Origin: Chionoecetes opilio
Lineage: Eukaryota > Arthropoda > Malacostraca > Decapoda > Majidae
Length of the DNA: 64,000 nt
Direction: 5' to 3'
Assembly (NCBI GenBank): GCA_016584305.1
Contig: JACEEZ010024063.1
Coordinates: forward strand, 112,501-176,500
The notes under the pieces were generated by a model. That model saw only the letters and a program-made list of their open reading frames with translations. It was not told where the DNA came from and searched no databases. The translations under genes were made by a program, and so were the position numbers. Numbering within the stretch: the stretch's first letter is position 1; every line of letters begins with the position of its first letter. This document shows positions 45,392 to 55,000 of this stretch, in pieces.

Positions 45392-45916
45392 TAAGCCCGG
45401 GTCCCACGATGAGGTTACGGGGCCACGTTATGGTAACGCGGGTTGACCAAGTAATAACACGACTTAACGCGGTCCTGACTTTTATGGTAACGTGGGCTGA
45501 CGAGGCCTCGTTCCTGACGTGGCGTGATATTTGAAAAATACAAAGTTGTTGCGTCAGCCCATGTCAGCTACCCTGGACAGTGTCGTGGCCATGACGTGGC
45601 TCTGTCTTTATCTGATGTGGCTGACGAGGCATTAACGTCGCTGACGTGGCGATCAAGCCGACGTTAGTTGACGCGAAAACATTTCTGCTTCTACCAGTGT
45701 CAGGCAATTTTCTCTGACGTGGACCGTAACCTCACAAATTGGGCCGACGCAACAATTTATTCAATTTTTCAAAAACCACGCCACGTCAGGAACGAGGCCT
45801 CGTCAGCCCGCGTCACCATAAAAGTCAAGACCACATTAAGTCATTTTACCTCGTCAACCCCCGTTAGCATAACGCGGGTTGACATGGCCCCGTAACCTCA
45901 TAGTGGCCCGGGCTTT
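45392..45916. mobile_element. Long-armed MITE rich in TGACG motifs
   Basis: Arms of ~150-180 bp: GATGAGGTTACGGGGCCA on the left, TGGCCCCGTAACCTCATAG on the right, and ACGAGGCCTCGTTCCTGACG / CGTCAGGAACGAGGCCTCGT inside. TGACGTGGC-type words recur many times through arms and centre. The frame 45,668-45,895 is an arm artefact. Confidence 0.85.
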
Positions 45917-46225
45917 AGATGTATGAATAATAAAACTACTTTAATTTATATTATACAAATGTTACCATTCACATCCTTCTCTGCTTTAAATAGTCTTAAT
46001 AATCACACTAGTAATCATTTCCTGCTCCCACAAATCACCATAACCAAGTCTGAGATGGTTGTGGTATTAACTCTCACCACACACATACATGTCAATAGTT
46101 AGACTTAACGCTTGGTGTCTATAGAACAGCTGCTGTTCACTTTCTTCACATATAGTCAAAAGGATATACGTATAGTAGATTGCTGTTTTTACTTTGAATA
46201 TCTCCAAAAACATGCTAAAAACTAC

Positions 46226-46741
46226 TCAAATTAATGGAGATGCAAGTAACTGCCCAAGTACTACATATAAAATGACATGGAAATCAAGTTTCACTCTAGT
46301 CCTGACTGGCTCTGACTGTGCATCACAACACTCCCTGAATGTCTTCTCACCTATGAGGCCTATGGCAACTACGTCTCGGGATGCCACTGTTAAATTGCCT
46401 TTATTTTTTGCTTTTATTAAAGCATGAGTCTCATCTACATTTTGGAGAACTAAGGCATTACAATAGGCCTCACATCTCAAAGATTGTATCAGCTTTAAAG
46501 CTACAAACCCGGCTATATATTCTACTACCTTTTCTGAATAAGGAGAGATTACACAGGCCGAAGCTACGCTTTCCATATTCCCCTCAGCAAGTGCATTATT
46601 AAATTCCTCATTATCATCACTTACACCAACCTCTAAAACTCTGCTTTTATCGCGGGAACGCTTGATTGCCGTGGAAGTCAACGTAGTACTGTTGGCGTAG
46701 CGAAGCGCTGCTCGTCTATTTCCCTCCACATAAAAACTCAA
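46226..46741 (-). pseudogene. P-element/THAP9-like transposase C-terminal fragment
   Basis: A 171-residue open stretch includes YIAGFVALKLIQSLRCEAYC, ALIKAKNKGNLTVASRDVV and EKTFRECC. The pattern (YxAGFVxxKL...C..C, then K.RG.L..AS.DVV, then E..FR) is the C-terminal part of P-element/THAP9 transposases as I know them. No THAP domain or catalytic core is present, so this is a remnant. It lacks a proper ATG. Confidence 0.6.
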
Positions 46742-46849
46742 CCCTTAAAAGTGCACTTCATCACTGTCCCTCTATTCTAGGTGACGTCAGCATGTCCCTC
46801 CCATTAATTATTAAAGTGTTCACGTGGACAAAATTCCCTAGGAACGGCT

Positions 46850-46985
46850 GGTGGGAGGGAGAGAAGGAGGGAAGGAAGGGGGAGAGGGAGAGAAGGAGGG
46901 ATGGGAGGGAGGGAGGGGAGGGAGGGAGGGAAGGGAGGGAGAGAGGGAAGGAGAGAAGGAGGGAAGGAGGGAGAGAAGGAAGGCA
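46850..46985. repeat. GGGA/GGAA purine tract
   Basis: Almost pure purine strand (GGGAGGGA, GAAGGAGGGA units) over ~135 bases. Such tracts can form triplex or G-quadruplex structures. Confidence 0.9.
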
Positions 46986-47085
46986 GTAGAGTTATGGGCT
47001 GCCTTAGCCCACAACAAGATGGCTGACTGACAGTTCACTGACTTCAACTCGCGCGGCTGAGGGCGTCTCCACCCATACTACCTCC

Positions 47086-47181
47086 ATGGTTGGTGTGGTG
47101 TGCTGCCTTGCCCTCATACTCCTTATACTGCTGCTGCTGTCTGGGCCTGTCCACCACCACCACCACCCTGATAAAAAATAG
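47086..47181 (+). CDS. Short ORF resembling a signal peptide
   Basis: ATG in the context CCTCCATGG opens a 31-codon frame: MVGVVCCLALILLILLLLSG, then PVHHHHHPDKK and TAG. The hydrophobic core and polar C-side look like a secretion signal. A Leu/His repeat (CTG and CAC triplet runs) could produce this by chance, and no downstream exon was identified. Confidence 0.2.
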   Translation: MVGVVCCLALILLILLLLSGPVHHHHHPDKK

Positions 47182-47384
47182 GGGAAATGTATGATTCCTT
47201 CACCAAACATTCATTGCCTTCCTCAAACTCAGATCTAACATGACATTACTACTAATGTTAGGAGGTTGTAACTTCCTAACCTAACCCAACCACTCTTAAA
47301 AGTTATCATGTCTAGTGCAATAACAAAAGCGATAAAGGTCACGAGAATAAAAGAAAGGGGCGTGGAAACATTACCTTCCATCCC

Positions 47385-47510
47385 TGAGGTTAGACGGCCG
47401 ATGATACGCTTCCAACTATCTCTGTCCATTGTCTCTACTTCTTCAATGCCCAATGCTGCCAGATCCTCTTCAACAACACTGCTTCCATGTCTTCCTTGGC
47501 CTGCCCGGTG
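47385..47510. repeat. Interspersed repeat fragment
   Basis: Same family as 43,755-43,900 (GATGATACGCTTCCAACTAT and TCTTCAATGCCCAATGCTGC). Confidence 0.55.
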
Positions 47511-48014
47511 GAAGGCGACCTGAAACTTTCACTCCAACACCTCTCCCCAATGCCTCACCACCTTCTCTTCTCTTCACGTGCCCAAACCACCTCAATCTCC
47601 TTCTAGTCTAGCCTATTATGACATCATGTGTCGCTTTCTGGCAACCATATTAAATACTTCCTTTTCTATTTTCTTCAATTTCTGCATCAAAATACGGTTA
47701 ACCAACGATGTCCGAGGTTCTTGAAAGATACATATTGATGTTAAGTTAAAATTTAAATGCTTTATATGTATAATAATAACGTCTCTTAACATTTATAGCG
47801 GCATACACGGACACAAGAATACTTTGTTAACCCAATCTTACACTTCACTCACACTATCATGGCACCTTTCAAACCATATACAGTCCCTCCTCCATACTCT
47901 TTGTGACATCAGGATGACCACCTCTTCCATCATATCCTTCATCTAAACCTGCCCAAACCACTCCAGCATTCATATCTTCCTACATTCCATAAACACATTA
48001 ACATTCACTCTATA

Positions 48015-48300
48015 CATTTCCTCCGTGGTGTAGTAGCTAGGCGTGGTTCCTGGTTCGAATCCGAGCCAAGGCAAGTCAGCGGCCAGCCAAACCAGCTGTT
48101 GTTCCTCCCTTTATGGGTTGGTCGATAAATGGGTACCTGGGGAAACCTGGGGAAGGTAACTGTAGTAACGCAGATGTCACACTAGCCCCGAGTAACGGAT
48201 TCTCACCCACCACAGGCTCAAAGGTTAATGCCACGGAGATGAGCACCGAGGCCACGTCAGGCAAAATAGCGTATGCCCGCCCCCATCTTTACCTTTATCT
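48015..48300 (+). mobile_element. tRNA-derived SINE, family B (long copy)
   Basis: CTCCGTGGTGTAGTAGCTAG (A-box) and GGTTCGAATCC (B-box) head, then GGTTGGTCGATAAATGGGTA, CACCCACCACAGG, ATGAGCACCGAGGCCACG and a CTTTACCTTTATCTTTAT tail. This is the most complete copy of the family here. Confidence 0.78.
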
Positions 48301-48645
48301 TTATAAATGCTCGTCCAAACATTTCACTCCATACTAATTCTTCCACTCTGCCTTTCATACTTGGTTACTTATCTGCCCAAGTGCAACGTTGTGCCAGATA
48401 ATGCAAATTATGCTTTATGATAAATCAAGGTTTTGAAAAAGAAAAAACTTTATTATGAAATATGGTATCATTATTATAGAAATGTTTGGTTTTCACTTCA
48501 ATTACTGGATAACAATATGGTGGAAGATAATCTATGGTACTTATAAGCGAGCACTAAAGAATGTGAGTACAATTAAAACTGCTTTCATTGTGAATCTGAA
48601 AGGAATTACACTAGTTTTCCTTAATATGATTGTTTATTCCAGTAG

Positions 48646-48866
48646 TAACTATACTCGTTGCACGTTTAGTTGGCGAAAATAGGGCCCTCACTCCCCCATT
48701 CCGAACGCACGGGATTGGCTGAGGTGTTGGGTGTGGGGGCTTTAGGGCGGAACTTGGAGTAAGGCATTCTCACCCAACACCCAACAACTCAACCAATCCC
48801 GTGCGTTTGGAAAAGGGGAGTAAAGGGGCCCCATTTTCACTATCTTAACGTGCGGCGCGTATCGTT
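48646..48866. mobile_element. Foldback element, second copy of 43,270
   Basis: GAACGCACGGGATTGGCTGA and CCAATCCCGTGCGTT arms, with GGGCGGAACTTGGAGTAAGG in the centre. It differs from the first copy by a TGTTGGGTGTGGG insertion. Confidence 0.83.
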
Positions 48867-49734
48867 TTCATTATTGATGTCCAACACACAGTATCCAAAG
48901 AGAGAATACAGAATCCCCGGCGTACTCAAACAGTGGCAACACCAAACACAGGTGTGCTCGATGCAACATGTTACATCTTTCTTTCACAACTTTCAACTCA
49001 GCAATTTTATGTTTACACTTACTCTTACAAGGCTAGGTATGAGGGGAGAAATTCATTAGGCCACAGAGTTGATGTAATGGAAGTGATGCTAAGATACTTC
49101 AATCAACGTACGACTAACATTTGTATGAACGTAAACACACATACAATAAATAGAAATGTGATTGACGAGTCGTACCTGAAGGCCGTCACTATACTGTGTC
49201 AGACTGGCATCAAAAGTGGGAGAAAACAAGTGTAATAGTATCACATATGTACTATAATAGGAGCATGTCACATGTACAAAACTATGAGCTGCAAACATTA
49301 TTTATAAATATGACAAATTTGTAAACATGAAGTCTATATATAATTCATTGCAAATTATTGTGACATCAAACTGAAGAAAACACCAACATATGCAAAGGTT
49401 ATTTGAGGATACAACAAAAAGATTGCACTCGAGCAAGTATACTAAGATTAACTTCAATAATTACATCAGATAATGTGACATACGTATCTAATTAAGAAGT
49501 AAATTGAATTCAAAATTTGTAAAATCATGACAAGCAAGAAGAGTTGCTTGGGAACTCCAACACAAGAAAGTTTCACTGCAACAAGTGAACCAAAACTAAG
49601 AGATGAAAGGCACACTGACAGGTGTAAAAACAGGTGACGATCTCCTTCATCATCTGTTAGTGTAAGATAGGAAAGTCAAATTGTGTGAATGTGTGTATTC
49701 ATCTAGTTGTATTTTACAGGGCCTGAGCAACGCT
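48867..49734. other. Intergenic, nothing recognised
   Basis: AT-rich. A 100-residue frame (48,933-49,235, plus) reads through unremarkable sequence and shows no family motif; I do not count it as a gene. Confidence 0.5.
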
Positions 49735-49985
49735 CGTATGGCCCCGTCTCTATATCAACATTTATTTTATCATTCATCCTTAGTGTTTTAGTGTTGGCCG
49801 AAGCCACCACCCCGGGAGGGGGGTCACAAACCCCCGGCTAACACCCGGTACCCATTCACTGCTGGGTGGACAGGGGCTCGGGTTTTTAAGAAGACCGCCT
49901 GTCTGTCTTCGCTCCGCCCGGGGATCGAACCCGGGACTTCTCGGTTGTGAGCCGAGCGTGCTAACCCTTACACTACGGAGTCCCC
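49735..49985 (-). mobile_element. tRNA-Val-like SINE
   Basis: In the minus sense the head folds as a tRNA: GACTCCGTAGTGTAAGGGTT, anticodon arm CTCGG-CTCACAA-CCGAG (anticodon CAC) and T-arm with GGTTCGATCC. Only five of seven acceptor pairs hold, and a ~170-bp body follows, so it is a SINE and not a tRNA gene. Confidence 0.75.
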
Positions 49986-50242
49986 AAGTGTGTGTGTATC
50001 TGTGTGTGTGTGTGTGTGTGCAGTGAAGGTCTCGCGGTGGTACATCACAGTCCAAACTAAAATTACCCAATGAAGAAGCTAAATAAGAATCTAGCAGGAG
50101 ACATTTTGATTTTAAATATATATTGGTCTCAAAATTAAATTGTTTAAATTCTTCTTTGGAAATTTCCGTATAGATGGGAATATGTGTGAGAACTATATGC
50201 ATTATCTCCTCCCCTTAAGAGTATTGAAGAGTATCATAATTG

Positions 50243-51615
50243 TTAACCCCTTAAGGCCCAGACCGTAATTTTCATTGTAATTTGACTACCATTAGATGAT
50301 TTAAATTACCGTATTTTACGGCTTATAAGATGCACTTTTTCCCAAAAAAATACCCTGAAAAACACTAGTGCGTCTTCCAAGACGAATGTTGTAGGGTTAG
50401 CTTAGCTAGCTATTTAATTCAGCCTCTTATATGATGTAACCTCAGTACATACCTGTTAAGAAAATTTAGAAAACCATAAGACATTCAAATCAACTACCAA
50501 TCTGTCCTCACCCTGTGATGTTTGCACGATACTGGCGGGAGCCTTTCCGCCCCGGCAAATTGGCGCCAACAGCCATTGCGTGTATAAGGAACTTTTTTGT
50601 TACATTAAATGAAAATTTGTATACTTATGTACATGCAGCCACCACAAATACTACACGCATACAGGAAAATTCAAACAATACGTGGTGAGGCACAGGAGGC
50701 AGGCAACGTAGTGAGGCACGGGAGGGCGTGAGAGTGTTTACACTCTGGACAACAAAGCCAGACTCAGCTGATCGGCACATCAGGGGTGCGTTCAGTAAGG
50801 GATTTCGTACGATTCTAATTGCAATTTCGCAATTCGAAATTTCGGTTTTCTCTCCCGCACACAGACTCGAGGAGTTGATTTGCCGCTGGGTTGCCAGCTG
50901 GCGCCACAATAAGGTATGTAAACAAAGGCCAAAAAAAGCCTTTCCTCTTCTCTCTCCTCTTCTTGCCTCCTTAATATTTCATGTCCTGCTGTTATCACTT
51001 CTGCTGCATCAAATACAGGGGCATCAACAAGTTATTCTGCAAGAATAAGAATAGCCACAGCGATAAATTTCGACAGCTGCCATCTTGGTAGCAAAATGTG
51101 TTGTCAATCGTTCAGTAGGGAAGAGACGAAACATGTTGCGCGGGGGAACCCTACTGAACGCAGCCCAGGCAGGCACGCAGCTGCGCACCGCCGCGGCAGG
51201 GTTTTTCACTCCCGCCGTCCGACCTACGTATACATGTTCACCCAGCCATCATTACGATTTACTTATATACTATCGCATACAAGCTAGAAAATTAAAATGG
51301 CTGATGAGCAGTGCTGAGTGAAGATAATGAATAGTGAGTGTGTTCTTGTGTGAAAATGACTGTATATCGGACAACAGTTTTAGTGTTTTGTTTTTTTTCT
51401 TAGAAATTTCTTTCCAAAATATGGGTGCGTCTTCCAAGATGCAGCATCTTATAAGCCGTAAAATACGGTAATATAAGGAATATTTTATAGATATGACCTG
51501 CTTAGTATCCTTGTGCACTAGGTAACTTGGTATATTAAGTCACTTTTCGTAATTTCATGGATAACAACAGACAATTTTATATAGCAAAGGAAAGATCTGG
51601 GCGTGAAGGGGTTAA
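50243..51615. mobile_element. TTAA-flanked MITE (copy 4), split by a Tigger-like element
   Basis: TTAACCCCTTAAGGCCCAGA at 50,243 and GGGCGTGAAGGGGTTAA ending at 51,615 are the two ends of the 212-bp MITE, in inverted orientation to copy 1. The middle is interrupted by 50,309-51,468. Confidence 0.75.
50309..51468. mobile_element. TA-flanked TIR element (Tc1/mariner/pogo-like), 1.16 kb
   Basis: CCGTATTTTACGGCTTATAA at the left and its exact inverse at the right (TTATAAGCCGTAAAATACGG) are ~26-bp terminal repeats, with TA on both outer sides. TGCGTCTTCCAAGA motifs repeat inside both ends. No intact transposase was seen, so it is non-autonomous. Insertion into a known MITE makes the TA duplication easy to verify. 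Confidence 0.82.
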
Positions 51616-51667
51616 TGCATAATTATTTCAGCCAATCACAATATGTACACCCAAAATGTCACCAACC

Positions 51668-52021
51668 TCAAAGCTTTCTCTGTCTAGAATGAGAATCTTT
51701 ACTTCCATCTTCATTCAGGCATCTTCTTTTCCTACGCCTCTTCGACTGCCTATCACAGGAATCTTCTTCGCTGCTGCTAACAGGTCCTGGCTGAGACTTA
51801 TTATCTGCCGCGGGGGAAGTGGAGTAGCCGGCACGAGATCCTTGGCCGGCATTATATCTAGCAGGAGGCTTAATTAAAACTGTCTGACTCAGCTTGGATG
51901 GAGACTCTCGCCCTGAGGAGGTAATGGGCCGTCCGCTGGAGTGCCTGGTTAGAGCGGAGGACGAAGGGTACGTACGGACGGGCACGGATGTCGCAGCCAA
52001 GGTGACTAAGTTTGGCTGTAT
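51668..52021 (-). CDS. FBXO28: FBXO28 exon g (terminal)
   Basis: Acceptor TTTCTTCAG, 354 bp to TGA. It encodes IQPNLVTLAATSVPVRTY, a Ser/Pro-rich stretch with SSSEEDSCD, then the basic cluster KRRRKRR and an end HSRQRKL. The vertebrate protein likewise ends in a Lys/Arg-rich nuclear signal. Confidence 0.88.
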   Translation of the reverse strand: MQPNLVTLAATSVPVRTYPSSSALTRHSSGRPITSSGRESPSKLSQTVLIKPPARYNAGQGSRAGYSTSPAADNKSQPGPVSSSEEDSCDRQSKRRRKRRCLNEDGSKDSHSRQRKL

Positions 52022-55000
52022 CTGAAGAAAAAAAGGGTAAAAATCAAACTTACCTCAACCTTACAACTTAATAACTTACTTTAACCAACTTAAAAATACT
52101 TTATAAATACATAAAAGTACGTATCAAACTTAATTCTGCAAAAGAGTGAGCACTGAAAGGTAACAGTAAAAAAGATGGTGAAAATCAAACTTATCAAATA
52201 CTTTCTAAATATATAAAAGTACATTTCAAACTTAATGCACTAAAAGCGTGAGCGCTGATAGGAATGGAGAGCTGTGTGGAGGTGAACATTGTCCGTCAGC
52301 AGTGATATTTTTCCTGGTGCCTATTTTTCCACTCTACAGCCTCAACTCATCTCCTTCTACACGCATCATTGTTCGGAATAAAAGTAGACTGTCAGAACAA
52401 GACCATCAGGACTACAGTCAGACCAGCTTAAACTGGCGGTCTGGGTCTGAGCTCAGGAATGCGCTATTGCCACATATTGAAAATAATTGAGCTTAACTTT
52501 TGTGATATTTGTGAAAGACATCACAATAGAGATATACACGTACGTATTGGTACACTTTTAACATAAATATTATACAGCAGGAGGCCTCAGACCACTCAAG
52601 CCGGACCGCCAGTTTAAGCCGGTCCGACTATAGTATTATTCTGAAAGAGGACCAAATGGGAAGCAGAAAGAAATGGCAAAGACAGTTCGAGAGCACTAAC
52701 ACACTAACACCTGATTTAAACAAATGAAAAGGCAGATTAACTTACAATATTATCAGGAACAAAGACAGCTGGACTAATAGCTGAGGTCTGTAAGCCATGA
52801 GGAACAAAGTACTGTGAGGAGGCAGGATCGTCCCTCGCCCAGCTGTTACTCGTGCTGCTCGAACTGCCACTTTGTTTATCCCTTGTGTGTCCGCCTGCCC
52901 TCAGCACCTCGTTGAGCCGCGTGTCATATTCCAGCATCTTGCGGCTCAGCTGGAATGCATGATGGATTCAGTCGTCAAGTAGTTAATGCAGTGTCAATAG
53001 GGAGTTTTAAAAGGAGGCTGGATAAATTCATGGATGGGGATGAAAGGTGGATGTAGGCAGTGTTAGGTATCAGGATATAAGATAAGATACTTTGATCCTA
53101 TCTAGACACTTTGCAAGTACCAACTACAAGGTTATTGACTATACAAAGCGCCACCACGCCAGGACGAACTTGGTGGACTCGAACCGCTGACCGAATGCGC
53201 AGGGACGCTGCACACACGAGCTCACGACTCTACCAACCATGCCACCCTGACAGGTTAGGTATCAGGAACTACCACGTGTAGGTCTCACGGTATCTTGCAG
53301 CTTCCTTATTTACTTATGGTCTTATGTTCTTATATGATTGAGTTATCAAAGCATGTAATTAAAAGTATATATCAAGAAAAGACTCGATAAATATTTTTGG
53401 GGGAAATTTATCAGAACATGAAATTAAAAGTATAAATCAAGAAAAGACTATCGATAAATATTTTTTTTAAGTAGCAACTATCTAAAACCTTGACTCTGAT
53501 TGTCAAAAAAATATTGGATCATACAGGAGCAGAATTTGGCTTTGTTTTTTTTACATTTGTGCCTATAGCGCGTGTAGGCAGTGATCTCCAGGGGTGGGAT
53601 GGTAGGCCCTGGAGGTTCACTTGAGGGCTCTGATGGTTGGCCCTCACCCGTGGTGGCGCAAGCAGGATATTTATAGTGACGCCTGTGATTAGAGGCTCAT
53701 GCCGCCCCCTGTGTCCTCCGATGCACTCGTAATCGAAGGTAGAATTATTGGGCAGCATGTGGGTGTTCTTAGGCCACTCGACGCTGCAGAAAAATTTTAA
53801 GTGGATTTTGGTTCACATCGGGGATCTACCTCTGGTTACCGAGAACCCCACTCGGAGACGCTAACCACTCTGCTACCGCCTCCCCAAGATGCATAGCATC
53901 TGAGCTTCCAAAACTGAACATTGTTCTGAACCTAAATGTTCTTAAATTGGGGAAAAGCCTGAACTTTAGATAAGAGAAATTCCCAATAAGCTAGTAACAC
54001 AGGACCTCCCTCTTCAGGATCCAAATTGTTGATAAGATATTTTTGCATTACTTTCTAAAAATTGTTCCTCTCTTTAATTATTTTTGTACAACTCACATAT
54101 GACGCTGGTGACTGTTACTGGTCTGTGTATTAATGGTTATTTTAATTCACTCACCTCAGAAAGTTTTCCTTCCTGGCTTGTCAACTTTGTGGCCTGCTCA
54201 GATATGATGCGATTCTGTTCTAGAGTCACTTTTTCTTGCTCATTCAGTTTTCGTCGTACTTCATTAATCTGTAAAATAGAACAAATATTACTTCTTATAG
54301 GCGATCAGCCTGGGGGGTTGGTCGGTATCAAATTAGGGCGAGAATGCTAATAGTGTTTTTTGGGAAGGTATAAATGCCTAGAGTTAGAAAACATGTGATA
54401 GCATTGTGGCAGTGGCAGCTTTATGGGAGTTATCCCCCTTTTCCAAACTGTATATTATATAATTATATAAATATACATACATATAATTAAAAAAAAAAAT
54501 CTTTTTCAGGTGTCGTATTTCATCGGCGAGAGACGGACCGGACGATCGACTGGCGACGTTGGAGACCCTCGAGGAGACCACCACTGCCGGAAGACCAGCC
54601 GGCCCGCAGGTCGTGCGTTCAGAGAAAGTCGGGTTTTTGGAGTGGAGAGGTAGAGTAGCAGCCGACTACCTCTCGAAGCTATTGTTGAAGGCTGGTGATG
54701 TAGAGAAGAATCCGGGACCAGAATCCGGTGTCGTGGTAGCTGTGGAACTTCAACGTAGGAGGCCTGGAATGTCCGTTAACATGGAAACGCCACAGGCACC
54801 CGCCAAGAAACTGTGCATCATACACCAGGCAGTATCCGACGGAGATGAACATTTTGTCAGTCCTCAAAGCCATGCCTCCTGGTTAACCTTACTTGAAGCC
54901 GCCAAAGTCAGGAACCATGTCCCCATTCTAGACGTTTCAAAAACGCTTCAGGACAAAGAAGTTCCAATTATATTCTATCATCGAAAATGTAGAAGCATGT

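Noticed and set aside
48933..49235. 100-residue plus-strand frame as a gene
   Set aside because: No motif, splice support or repeat match was found; a chance frame is as likely.
49900..49985. tRNA-Val (CAC) gene
   Set aside because: The anticodon and T arms look right, but the acceptor stem keeps only five pairs and a SINE body follows. It is better explained as a tRNA-derived SINE head.
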